From positions 7,231,561-7,295,560 of the forward strand of contig NC_088775.1 in NCBI RefSeq assembly GCF_954871325.1: a stretch of DNA of 64,000 bases, written 5' to 3'. The position numbers were made by a program, and so were the translations under genes. Under the pieces are notes generated by a model. The model did no database searches. It was not told the DNA's origin and was given only the letters and a program-made list of their open reading frames with translations. Positions within the stretch are counted from its first letter, which is position 1. Every line of letters starts with the position of its first letter. This DNA comes from Gordionus sp. m RMFG-2023. Lineage: Eukaryota; Nematomorpha; Gordioida; Chordodea; Parachordodidae. Positions 1-10,875 of the stretch are shown here, piece after piece.

Positions 1-300
1 GAGAAGTTTTTAGGGCGGCGAACCAGAATATTATTGGATTTATTAAAACCAAAACTACATCAAGAGGTGGAGAGAGAGATAACGGAGAAACCTGAATTTA
101 TGGTGGGACAAACCGTGTGGGCAAGAATATATGGAGGTACAAGAAGGTAGGAGTCAGTGGTGATCGTAGAAAACATTGGAAATAAATTAAGTCGAGTAAA
201 ATTCTCTGAAGAAAGAGAAGGAATAAGGCATCGGGACCAACTAAAAAGGGGACTGGAGCCAGGAAGATTACGATCAGGTGTTTGAAGCAAAAAAAATTAC
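1..300 (+). mobile_element. Ty3/gypsy-type LTR element fossil, integrase C-terminal part
   Basis: Translation gives a stretch typical of the end of a Ty3/gypsy pol polyprotein: a 'RTRILLDLLKPKL'-like segment, then 'GQTVWARIYGG', then a basic 'RHRDQLKRG' segment. These are the usual landmarks of the integrase tail. The element enters from outside the left edge and only this part is visible. It is broken and old. A 25-base direct repeat sits just after it (about 270-325). No long terminal repeat could be delimited. Confidence 0.6.
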
Positions 301-530
301 GATCAGGTGTTTGGAGCAAAATGATATTATATGGCATATTATATGAAATTAAAAGGAAATGTATGTGTCTATGTTGTTGGAAATCCCATGAGAATTATAT
401 GGGATTGAAAGGAAATATATTTGTAATAATCGGCAAAATATATATATATGTCGTTTTTTCTAAAAAATTTCGAAATTAGTATATCCAAATTAATCATAGA
501 TTCGTTGATATAATGTTATATGATTGGAAC
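301..530. other. AT-rich spacer with no recognised gene
   Basis: Only the short direct repeat at the start and low-complexity AT sequence are visible here. Confidence 0.5.
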
Positions 531-2082
531 TAGTGTTGTTAAACGGCTAAGTCGAGTCTACTTATCCTAAAATCTAGTCAAGTTTTGAGTCGCAAAACTC
601 ATTTCAATTTGAGCGGCTCAATGAGCCGCATGAGTCGGCTTCAGAGTCGTCTAAGTGTTTGTTTTGAATCGGCCTGCTATTATTATTTACTCCACGATAA
701 ATATATTAAAAAAATTTAACGCCCTATGGTTCGAAAATTTAAATATATTTTAAATTCGGAAATGTATTATTTTAAGAATATGACCATGTTATTATTAATA
801 TTATCTAAACCCCGACATTTCGCTGTTAGATGTCTAAACTTTTGTGCCATCTATGACCACAATCTTAAAGCTTACATAATAGTCTTTCTGGATATAATGT
901 TATAGCCGTTTTTAAATTGGCTCAAATCGAGCCGTTTAACAAGACTACCTATACAATTATTTAGAATATATATATAAAAAGATATTTTTTTAAAAAAAAT
1001 ATTCAGACCTGGGTATGATTTTTTTAAAATATATTATAGGGGAGACAGGGATTATATTGTCCATAAAAAATTGAAGTGCTATAAAAAATAGACGAAGCAA
1101 TTTTTCCAAAATGTTTAAACGTAGTTTTATTCTTTACATATATCTGTATGGTAGAAATAAAAAAATTTATATAAAAATATTAATTCTAATTAAATAAATA
1201 GAAATAAATTGTCAAATATGTTAAATTTATTAGGTTCATCTATATTATATATATTAGCCGGAAGAACTTATTATCACTTAAAACTGTCATATAATTTACA
1301 AAAAATAAGTCAATCATCTTCATAATGTCATTCGTGGCCCAAGAAAAACTGAGTGGCTTTTAATGTTTTGATAAATTTGGTCGAATTTTTTTTATTCAAG
1401 ATAATCCCTGCTTAAAAATGGCTAATAGGTACCCCACCAAAACCAAAACCTGCCCCATGTCTTCACAATTAATTAAAATTTAATTTGAAGATATTAAATT
1501 ACCACAAATATTGTCAATATTTTTATACATGATAGAATGGAGATTTTTTTATCATTTAGAATTAATAGGTCTTAAAAATCTTCAGGCTTGCTTAATATTT
1601 TTGATGGATAAAATACTGAGTTAACCATATTTATAATTACTAAATACATCTTTAAAAACGTATCTACATACCGATACATCAACTATTGAATATCAATACA
1701 GAAACTGACTTAAAAAATTTATTGAGCTGATATCGCATCTATATACAAATATATATAATTAAGATAAATGATTGTTAGATTTTAATGCTCTGAGCCCATA
1801 ATTTGGTTGTAAATTTTACGACTAAACAAATTAACACTATACATAAGTCATTTTGAATTTTAAAATATTTAAATTCTTGAAACAGTGTGGTTAAATTTTT
1901 TAAATATTTTATCGTGGAGTAAATAATAATAGCAGGCGGATTCAAAATAAATTTTTTCCGACTCTGAAGCCGACTCATCGAGTCGACTCATGCGGCTCGT
2001 TGAGCCGCTCAATTTGAAATTAGTTTTGCGACTTCCAACTTGAGTTCAAAGTCGTAAAAACACGACTATTTAACAACACTAG
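531..2082. mobile_element. Composite element with inverted ends of about 190-250 bp (family A, TAGTGTTGTTAAACGG termini)
   Basis: The left end (531 to about 780) is repeated in inverted orientation at the right end (about 1840-2082). Both run from TAGTGTTGTTAAA through a 'GAGCGGCTCAATGAGCCGC' block to a 'CTGCTATTATTATTTACTCC' block. Another family A end, in inverted orientation, lies inside at about 860-946. The structure is therefore a smaller inverted-repeat element (531-946) plus a second inverted end farther out. No open reading frame of transposase type is present, so it is non-autonomous. The terminal sequence and the other copies (8722, 9664, 59988) suggest a hAT-like MITE family. Confidence 0.6.
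1255..1440 (+). repeat. Interspersed repeat shared with 63530-63720
   Basis: A segment with 'AAAACTGTCA', then 'AAGTCAATCAT', then 'GGTCGAATTTTTTT', then 'AATGGCT' recurs in the same order near 63560-63700. It lies inside the 531-2082 element. Class unknown. Confidence 0.4.
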
Positions 2083-2186
2083 CCGACTCTGAAGCCGACT
2101 CATCGAGTCGACTCATGCCGCTCATTGAGCCGCTCAATATGAAATGAGTTTTGCGATTCCGACTTGAGTTCAGAGTCTAAAAAATT
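1958..2186. repeat. Tandem duplication of the family A end, period about 125 bp
   Basis: The block starting 'CCGACTCTGAAGCCGACTC' at 1958 is repeated starting at 2083, so two end copies lie head to tail. The second copy fades out near 2186. Confidence 0.65.
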
Positions 2187-2289
2187 TTCTGTTTCACTCG
2201 CTTATTTTTTTTTTAAAGAAAAACAATACATATACATTAAAATAAGCGTGCCTCCCACAAATCACATGATAGTTATAGAAAAAATAATA

Positions 2290-3060
2290 TTTGTGCGCTT
2301 ATATAATATAGAAATTCGTTGAAGAATTGGGTCGTTTAAAAAATTATAATAAGGTTTTTAAATAAACTTTAATCACATAATTATTTTGTAATATTTATTA
2401 AAATTAAAAGTGGTTAGAATTAATTATAATGAGAATGTGTAAGAGATAAATTCACTTAATAAAATAATTATTGATTTCTCTAAATATTAAAATATTTAAC
2501 GCCATCTAATCTATTCAGTTATAGTTTTTTAAATTTAATTTCTAAAAAAAGAGATTTAGGCAATTAAACCAAATTTTAGATAAAATCCAACAAAATATCG
2601 ATTTTGAAATTTAATAAGTTATTGATTGTAGATGTTTTAACAATGTATTAAGTGCTAAACCCCAAAATATAGCACCTTCCTAATATATTTGGCTTTGGAT
2701 CTATAAAGACTAACAAGAAATTTGTATATTTTTTGCTAATATTTTATGTTATACCTATTCTGGATTAAAAGATATTCTACTAAAATAAAAAATTGGTTCC
2801 ATATATAAGAGGTGTAACATATTTTGACAAGGTAATGATGTTTGAAAAGGATCAAATGTTAGATTGAGGAGATTTCAGATGAAGGAAGGGTGTAATAGTT
2901 TAGGATAGATAAAGGTAAAAGTGAAGTATGGGAAGGTTAGATTATGTAATGGGAATGGAAACTGGGATAGCTAGTCTGAAAAATAAAGTAAAGTATAAAA
3001 GGGATTGGGAGGATATGAGAACATAGGAGGAATAAGATAAAATTAAATATTATACAAAAT
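2290..3060 (+). repeat. Interspersed AT-rich repeat family R1, copy 1
   Basis: This stretch shares ordered landmarks with 12210-12900, 19970-20930 and 28265-28500. They are a 'GGTCG(C/T)TTAAA' start, 'AACGCCATCTA', 'CAATTAAACCAAATTTTAGA', 'CCCAAAATATAGCACC', 'TATTTTGACAAGGTAATG' and a purine-rich 3' part containing 'GGATTGGGAGG'. No coding capacity was seen. Its superfamily is unknown. Confidence 0.55.
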
Positions 3061-3439
3061 ATCGCTAGGCTAATTACAATGAATTAAATTACTAAATATA
3101 GCTCGGCTGTAAGTAGGCTAGCAACAATACTAATAATTTATTGTTTTACAATACCAATACCAATATAAAATCAAATATTGGTATTGATTTTGCAACTTTT
3201 ATTAATAACAATTATCTACCAATATTAATTTTTAAAAATTGATCATAAATTTGTTTGGATTTTTCGTGGATAAAGTTTACAACAAAAACAATTCTTTTTA
3301 GTTCAATTAATTGTGATTAATATATGAATTTTATGTTATTTCTTATCTCAGTATAGAATAATGTAAAAAATTTTTATGATAACAATCTTTATATACTCAT
3401 TTAGGATATTGTTATAGACATAATGGACAACATAGATAA

Positions 3440-3735
3440 TGCTCTACTGAAGAAATCAATAGTGAACATGAACATGCATCTACCTCTAATAAAAAACGAA
3501 ATATTGCAAAAATTTGGGATTATTTTATAAGTTTTGATAACAAGAAGAAGGCACATGTAATAAATGCAGGAAAAAATGATCTCTATCCAATTTTGGAGCA
3601 TCAGACTTAAGGATCCATTTTAAATCAATCTATCCACATTATATAATTTAATTAGGGAATTCATATTAAAGATAACTTAGCCTTTTCAATGATTGAAGAG
3701 GAATATTTTAAAAATTTAATTGTATTTTTTTAATT
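3440..3735 (+). mobile_element. hAT transposase remnant (BED finger and N-terminal motif)
   Basis: Plus-strand translation gives 'AKIWDYFISFDNKKKAHV', the shape of a BED-type zinc finger start (S/A-K-x-W-x-x-F) but without the cysteines. About 150 bases further on comes 'FSMIEEEYFKNLI', which matches the 'PFSxVExxxF' motif of hAT transposases. The two motifs are in the expected order and spacing. Stops lie between them, so this is dead. The element ends were not located; the surrounding 3065-4130 stretch is plain AT-rich DNA. Confidence 0.5.
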
Positions 3736-4129
3736 CCTCATTAAGTTTATTCATTATGAAACAATTTCAAACTATTAAATAATTAAAAATTTTTCTGTAA
3801 TATTTGTTCAAAATTTTCCTTAACATGGTCCTCTTCAAATAAAATACCCTTTATGAACATGAAAATTTATTATAATAATAATGAATGAACTTAAATTAAA
3901 TAATCACTTATTAAATTCTGTCCCTTTTAAATCTGCACATAATTTAATTAAATTTATAACATTTTGAAATCAATATTAAAAGAAAAATTTTATAACTTTT
4001 ATATCACATTAATGCTAGCAATAATATATTATTCTGACTAATTATCTTTATTAAATAGTTAAAAATAATTCTTTTCGTCCTTCTTATTTCCAATTTTTAT
4101 TCAGGATTCATTTGTAAATTCATAGGTAA

Positions 4130-5640
4130 TACTTAGCGAAAATATAATGAACAAAGATTTATCTAGTCAGGTTCACCAAATCCTTTTTGGTGCAAGATTA
4201 ATTGCACCATTTAAACCTGATGGTGGAGTTTGGCCGATTGCAATAGGGTCTTTTTTTAGGAGAATAATAGCTAAGATGATCGTTGAACACTTCAAACCTG
4301 GTGCTTCAAAAATGTTCCAAATATATCACCTAGGCTTTGATACTAAAGGGGCATGCGAAATAACCGCCCACTCTATTCATTTATATATATCGAAGATCTT
4401 CCTCCAGATGCCGTAGTCTGTAAGCTGGATTTTAAAAAATTCTTCATCCAGAAAAGTATTTTTGAACATTTTTTATGAAAAATTTCCAGTTTATGCAAGA
4501 TTTATTGAACAGTCATATGGCTGTAGAACCCCTCTCGAATTCGAGGAATATACAATTCTTTCTGATGAGGGTATACAGCAAGGAGACGCTTTGGACCCTA
4601 TCATATTGCTTAGACATACATACATAACCTAATTCATTCTTTAAAAACCTTTTTAACTTGGATATAAACATATGGTATCTGGATGATCACCTGCGGACCT
4701 TCTAAAAATATTTTAGCAACAATAGATTATATAGAACAGAATTCTCTAAACATAGGTTTTACGCTAAATAAAGCAAAATCTCAAATATCCTTTTTAAATT
4801 CAAATACCCTCAAAGTCAAGGGGTTCAAAATCATTAAAGAAAATGTAATCTTGGTTCACCTCTAAGCAGTTTTTTCAACTGTCAGGTGTTCATGGAAATT
4901 TTTTATAAAGGCTTATTAGGACTTGCAAATATTTTAAATGAAAAACCTTCACACCAAGTTTTTCTTTTAAAATTTTTTTTTTTTATATTAAAGATTTTAC
5001 ATATTTTTAGATCTTCGTTTTTTTTTAAATATGAAATTATTAATCGTTTTCATGAATTCTCTAGAAGTGTAAAAGATTTTTTTTAAATACACTCATCAAA
5101 CCCCCCTTTAGAATATATTCAACTATTACAACATTCTGACTGTAGTAGTGATTATGAATGGCTAGAAGCATTACCAAGTCGTAACCTAGGTAACCTAACA
5201 AATAAGAGTTGTCATAGGTCATTGAATTGGATTTAGCATAGTTCAACCACTTACATGTATAAAATGTAAAATATTAGTCAATTCCAAGGGGAGACATGGT
5301 TTTAATTGTATATATAGTCAAGGCAGACATCCCAAACATGCAGCAATTAATTCAGTTATAAGCCGTTCTCTTACGAGGACCCAAATACCAAACATCCTGA
5401 AGTCTGCTAATTTATCATATGATGGCCTAAGACCAGATGACTAAACTTCTCTGCCATGGTCTTAAGATAAATCCTTAATTTGGGACCTTCATTCTAAAAA
5501 TTTAAATTCTGACCCGGTTGATATAGCCGAGAAGAAAAAAAACAATTAAATATTCGAAATTAACAAATTTCATTTTTTTTACCAATCGTTAACTCTTCCA
5601 TATGTCATGCGGAACTTTAAAATTTTAAAAAAATAGACAG
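4130..5640 (+). mobile_element. LINE copy 1, degenerate (RT, zinc finger and PD-(D/E)XK-like endonuclease)
   Basis: The RT fingers are visible at 4147-4416 ('GARLIAPFKPDGGVWPIA', 'HLGFDTKGACE'). They are followed by 'GIQQGDALDPIILL' near 4567 and the catalytic-core motif 'WYLDDH' near 4670. From 5130 a domain with 'WLEALPSRNLGN', a 'GRHGFNC' zinc-finger part and 'GLRPDD..SLPWS.DKSLIWD' corresponds to the C-terminal endonuclease seen better in the copy at 14160-15918. The pieces lie in several frames with stops and frameshifts, so this copy is dead. The order RT, CCHC-like finger, restriction-like endonuclease is that of LINE families with a C-terminal nuclease. I cannot assign the exact clade. 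Confidence 0.75.
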
Positions 5641-5935
5641 TAAAATAAGAGCCTTACATCAGAACCCAAAGAATTTTATTTTTTTAAAAAAAATATACAA
5701 ATTACAATTTTAAAATATAATTATTCATGTTTTTTGGGAACTTGTAGTCCCACCTCTGTTTTAATAGAATGAGTTTTTTTAAAAAAATTTTTAAGAATTA
5801 TTTGTGTATCATCATATCTTAAAAAATATATTATTCCTAAAAATTTTAAATCAAAAAGAAAACTTTAATTTAAATAATGTTTGTTATGCTATACATTTAG
5901 CTGTTATGTTTGCCTAAGTCTCGGATATCTATATA

Positions 5936-6513
5936 CAGCGTCTACATGAGCACGAGGGGTAGGAACAGTTTGCATCCTATTTTTTTTAGGGGGTAGGGGG
6001 TAAGCTGCTTTAATGGGGTTAGGATCAATTTTTTGGGGGGTTATCTATTAAATTTTGAGATGAAATAGGACAAAATTTATTGTTGTAAAAATTAATACTT
6101 TTAATAGAATTATTATAATACATCGATCAAATCTATATATTGCAAACAATCATACACATTGTTTTCCAAATAAAACTTTCTGCTATCCTTTTAAATTACA
6201 TTTAAAAGGTTTAGATATATCAGAAAGCTCATAATACCATAATAATTTATTCATTGTAAATAATGGAGGTTTTGATTGAATTTATTATCTAAAAAATAAA
6301 TTCTTTATAATCCCAAAATTAGTTGGTAGAGATAGATTAATAAGTTATCTTTATAAATTCTCTAAAAGGAGTATCAATATAATTATAAAGGTAAAAATAA
6401 AAATAAAAAAAAAAGACACCGCCGCCGAAGGGAGCGGGGATTTTTTAGGAGGGTAGGCAAAAGTTTTTGAAGGGAGTTTTGCATCCAATGAAAATCCTGT
6501 CATGTAGACGCTA
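5936..6513 (+). mobile_element. hAT-type MITE, family B, copy 1 (578 bp)
   Basis: It starts CAGCGTCTACATGA and ends with the inverted form TCATGTAGACGC(T). The flanks are TCTATATA (5928-5935) and TCTTTATA (6514-6521), an 8-bp target duplication with one mismatch, which is diagnostic of hAT. There is no open frame. A G-rich stretch lies just inside the left end, and a 'GCCGCCGAAGGGAGCGG' inverted stretch lies near the right end. Two further copies at 7223 and 39132 confirm the boundaries. Confidence 0.85.
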
Positions 6514-7222
6514 TCTTTATATTATATTTCCAATCATATTATCAATGGACTTTTACTTTCTTAATATTATTGGAGGATAAATTAGATTTTATAATCAAAA
6601 TAAATGTTTGGACAGGTATAAAAAATTATTTATTAGATATTTTAGATTCAATACCTTTATAAAATAAAATCTACTCATAAATTTTTTTTATTTTCTAAAA
6701 TTAGAAAAATAATATCATATCCACTAGATGGGGTCTTTTATTATTTATTATTTTTTTATTTAATTTTAAAAAAATATTTTTGAATGTTTAATCAATTTTG
6801 CCACCAAGATGCACTCGATAATCTATAAATATACTTCTAGATTGACGATTCATTAATTACAATTGTCCACACATGGGATTCAGCTAGTAATGTTGTTATA
6901 ATATAATTTATTTCATATTAAGGGGCAGGTAAAAATCGGAATAAAGTTGGGAATTAAAATTTATAAAAAATATTTCATAATAGTGAAATTTATAAAAATA
7001 TTAAATAACTGGTTTATAACTGCTATATATATAGAGAGAACAAATAAATCCTCTAAAAAAACCGGAAAGGGGAAATCGGAGAAAAATAGGCTTCGTCAAG
7101 CAGCCCACTGGCTCAGATAGGTGACCTGTTATTATTTTGGAGCTTGTCAATCTGGACGAGATGAAACCACTGATAGATAAGGCGTGATCGTAATTCTATA
7201 TTTCATTTATTGCAAGGGAGAG
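6514..7222. other. AT-rich spacer with a half-copy of palindromic MITE family C
   Basis: The segment around 6830-6892 ('AGATTGACGATTCATTAAT' followed by 'GGGATTCAGCTAG') resembles one arm of the family C elements at 33443 and 50883. Part of 7060-7222 is GC-richer and belongs to a sequence into which the next MITE inserted. No gene is seen. Confidence 0.4.
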
Positions 7223-7809
7223 CAGCGTCCACATGAACGGGGAGGGGGGGTAGAAGCAGTTTGCATCCTATTTTTTGAGGGGAGTAGGGGTAGGCGGCTT
7301 TAAAGGGGATAGGATACATTTTTTGGGGGTTATCTATTAAATTTTGAGATCAAATAGGACAAAATTTATTGTTGTAAAGATTAATACTTTTATTTTAGAC
7401 CTATATAATACAATTCATCAACCAAATCTATATATTACAAACAATCATAGACATTATTTTCCAAATAAAACTTTCTACTATCCTTACAAATGTAATTTAA
7501 AAGGTTTAGACATTTTCAGCAAGCTAATAATGCTATAATAATGAATTCATTGTAAATGATGGGGGTTTTAATCGAATTTATTATCTAAAAAATAACTCCT
7601 TTATATTCACAAAGATAGTTGGTAGTAGAGATAAGAGTATTTAAGTCATTCTTTTTAAATTTTCTGATAGAGTATCATTATAATTAAAAAAGTGAAATTA
7701 AAAATAGGAAAAACATCTCCGCCGAAGACGGCGGGAAATTTTTAGGGGGGTCGGCATAGGTTTTTTGAAGGGGGTTTGCATCCAGTGAAAATTTGTCATG
7801 TAGACGAAG
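7223..7809 (+). mobile_element. hAT-type MITE, family B, copy 2 (587 bp)
   Basis: It starts CAGCGTCCACATGA and ends ATGTAGACG, with the last bases altered. It is flanked on both sides by an exact 8-bp duplication, AGGGAGAG (7215-7222 and 7810-7817). It is collinear with copy 1 throughout. The only open frame inside is 64 codons, in low-complexity AT sequence, and is not a gene. Confidence 0.88.
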
Positions 7810-7817
7810 AGGGAGAG

Positions 7818-8721
7818 TGGCTTGATGCCATGAATTGAAATTTAACTTGTGATTAGTTATTTTTTCAATATTGTATTTTATTTAGATTCATATGGATTTA
7901 AAGGTGCCGGATTGTTAAAAACCACTGGCAGCCACCATAGAGGATCTTCGATATAGTGAAGAAATTTTTATTTAAGAAGAATGATTTATATATGGGAAGC
8001 TGTATGAGTAGGTTTTCAATATTGTTGAATTATTAGAAGTAGCCTGGAAAAAAGCTTCGATTTCTTAGCAATCTCCAACTGATTTACCAAGATATGTAAG
8101 TTCCTAGGTCATTATACCTTGTTCAAGGTGCAACAGTTGGGAGATTGGCTGGCAAGCTGGCAGAATTCTGTTTTACAAACGTTTAGGAGAATTCCCAATG
8201 GTCCATCAGCTTGTAAAATTTATAAGGCTTTGGCTACCTCTACTTATTACCGCTTGTAGTCCCGCAGCTACTTTTAATTTTCTTACCATATTGGATTCCT
8301 TCTGAACAAGGCCTATCTTCTCCATTTTGCAGATAAAAGGCAGCAATCTGGCTGGAGTAAAATGGAAAGCTAATAATAAAGGATTTTAAGAAGTCAAACC
8401 GTTTTATTGTGTTGGAGGCATTGGTAAAATAAAATTAGTTACGCGTTTGTGGATTATTTTGAAGATATATGCGGGTTATATGAGCAGCAGACTCTCAGCC
8501 ACCTCAACCCCTAGCTGAGTTGCACTGAGGATTGTGAAGACTTTCTCATAAATTCAAACCAAGATTAGTTTTTCATAGTAATTTCCTGAAGAGGGTGCCT
8601 ATTGCAATTGATCACAGGTATTTGTTGAGATTTGTAAAGACAATTCGTTTTGCTCCAAGCAGATTTAGTTGGAAAAAGATAGGTATATCATCATGTATGA
8701 TCCTGTTTCAAGGGATAGTTA
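7818..8721. other. Unidentified GC-richer stretch without an intact gene
   Basis: Base composition is visibly less AT-rich than the surroundings, as expected of former coding or transposon sequence. No frame is open for long. The best is 61 codons at 8595-8780 ('RYLLRFVKTIRFAPSRFSW'). Nothing in it is recognised. It could be a decayed host exon or part of an uncharacterised element. Confidence 0.3.
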
Positions 8722-8940
8722 TTAATGTTAAACGGCTCATTTTGAGCCGATGTTTAAAAACCGCTAACTCAATATTTTAGCAAGAAAAATATTGCCCATG
8801 ACTTGAAATTTTGATAATATATGCATAGGTCTTTTTTCCTTCTATGAACAAAATCTTCAAGCTTGCATAATATTTTTCATGATAAAATATAAGTTAGCTG
8901 TTTTTAAAAATCGGCTCACAACGAGCTTTTAGCAACACTA
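8722..8940. mobile_element. Inverted-repeat MITE, family A, copy 2
   Basis: It starts 'ATGTTAAACGGCTCATTTTG' and ends 'ACGAGCTTTTAGCAACACTA'. The two halves are near-complete reverse complements ('GCTAACTCAATATTTTAGC' against 'ATATAAGTTAGCTG'). The element could fold into one long hairpin. No coding capacity. Confidence 0.7.
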
Positions 8941-9663
8941 ATAGTTGCGCTGTTGAGTAGCGTAGTTTGAGAGGTTAAATGGGAGATAGTTTCTTGGAGG
9001 TATATTGGCCTCATGCCTTTAAAGCCATGTGTAGAGTTTTTTTGAAAAGTAAAAATCCATTTTCTCACCTCCTCTATGGTAAATTCTGTTGGTTAAGATG
9101 TACACCAGGTAATTCAGTTGATCGATGTGAAGGGTGTTTCATAGCTAATTGAATGTAAGTTTAAAAGTAAATGGGGGCCAGCGTATATGATGTAGAGGTC
9201 AGATGAAGGCCTCTTAAATCTAAATTAACGATTTTTTTTACCTCACTAAATTTATCTTTATTTTAAAAGAAATTATTGATAACTTAGGTGTGGTTGGGAC
9301 TTGAAAGGCATGGAAGCTAAATAAAATGAAATTTTCCAGTACTGTGGTGACTTAAAATTGGTTAGAAGATTATTAATTGTTCACTGTACGATTTTGCCGC
9401 AAGAAGCCTGGCTCCCTGGAGGTTTGAGATAATATGTGGTTAAGGTAAGGTAAATTCATCGGAGAAGGAGGATAATGATAACTCATTGAAAATGATGGGC
9501 GAGGCCTGATTAACAGGTAAATTATTCTATGTGGAAAGAGCTGATATATGTAAAGGAGATGTCTGGGTTTAATGCAATAGAGAAAACGGGGAAGGAGGGA
9601 TAGGACCTGTGAAAGGTGATGTCACAAATAGCACTAAATACCACTTTTACCTTATGTCCTTAG
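8941..9663. other. Unidentified GC-richer stretch, continuation of 7818-8721
   Basis: The family A MITE appears to have inserted into this sequence. A plus-strand frame near 8990-9150 reads 'VYWPHAFKAMCRVFLKSKNP' and then 'WLRCTPGNSVDRCEGCF', but I cannot assign it. There is no intact gene. Confidence 0.3.
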
Positions 9664-10036
9664 TAGTGTTGTTAAACGGCTCGATTTTCGCCTATTTTTA
9701 AAAACGAGTAACTAAATATTTTATCAAGAAAAATACTACGCTAGTCTGAAGAGCTTGCTCATAGATGATACGAAGGTGTAGACCTAGCGACACTAGGGGG
9801 TGCAGGGGCTCGATTTCCCTAAAAATTTGAAGAGCCCTTCAAAATTAAATATTTTTTTTATACAACTAAAAAGAAGAAGATAGATTTAGATAATGTTTAC
9901 TAAAAAAAAGTAATTTTGAAAATAAGCTAAAAAAATTTTTTGAACCCCTCGAGATTGTAAAGGCTTATGACGCCCCTGGTCTATGAGTCATCCGTTTTTA
10001 AAAGTCGGTTACAAACGAGCCCGTTCAGCAACAGTT
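9664..10036. mobile_element. Inverted-repeat MITE, family A, copy 3, interrupted by a hAT fragment
   Basis: The left end is TAGTGTTGTTAAACGGCTCG. The right end is 'GAGCCCGTTCAGCAACAGTTA'-like. The two arms pair with each other but are separated by a foreign block at about 9784-9978. Confidence 0.7.
9784..9978. mobile_element. Short hAT family C2 derivative nested inside a MITE (about 195 bp)
   Basis: The right end 'GATTGTAAAGGCTTATGACG' followed by CCCCTG matches the right end of the 1.9-kb element at 40245-42132. The left part, with a 'GGGGCTCGA' block and 'AAAAATTTGAAGAGCCC', matches that element's left end. The internal 1.7 kb is missing, so this is a short deletion derivative. Confidence 0.65.
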
Positions 10037-10875
10037 AGGGTCCCATTTTCGTTGATTAGAGTATGCAACCCGAAATTTGAACACTTTTTTTAATTGGGAC
10101 AGGTAAAGTACTTATTTAGGAAGGGAAGAACACATCGTAAAAAAAGGTGGAGGTGGAAAATTGGCAGGTAAATATATAAATTTATATTTTTATAAATAAT
10201 TAAGAGAAAAATTTTTTTTTGAGCTTTCAATTTAATTGTTAAGATATGTGAATAAAAAAAATAAAAAAAAAATCTAACTCTCAACCTAGCAAGGTAAGCT
10301 TAGTATGATCAGCATGAATATTTTTGAAATTTAGGAAATATGTATAAGTTAGGATATTTTGTGGTTAGAAATATGTGTAGTCATAGCAATACGTAAGATT
10401 ATAAATTAGATCAGGGTTTAAAAAAAATCTTTAAATGAGCATTTGAAAATTTTTTCGCCCATGAGCAAAAATCTTTGAATATCACAAAAATTGAAGAAAA
10501 AGATTTGTGAATAAAATATAAAATGTTTTTTTATTTTAAAAAACATATGTTTTTAAAACAAAACATATGTTTTAAAAAATATCATAGGGAAAATCTAAAG
10601 ATTTTTTTAGCATAGGATAATTTTTAAATAAAACAAATTGTTAAATAAAATAGCATTATTTTTAAATAAAATAGCATAAAGGAAATTTTTATAAATTCTT
10701 TTAAAAAACATCAAAGTGAAAATCAAAGACGATTTTCAAAAAATCTTATCAGTTTTTTATCTTAAAAAGGGCAAGGATCTTTGAATTTTAAGTAAGTGTT
10801 AAACCCTATCTTTAATAAAAGTCCTGAACCAAGAGGAATGATATAATTCAATAAATATTTTAAATCATTATTTAA
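10037..10875. other. AT-rich spacer, no recognised gene
   Basis: Low-complexity AT sequence with short local repeats ('AAAACATATGTTTT' type palindromes near 10540-10580) and repeated 'AAATCTTT' words. Confidence 0.5.

Noticed and set aside
7344-7538. 64-codon open frame
   Set aside because: It lies entirely inside a MITE and is low-complexity; the frame is not kept in the other two copies.
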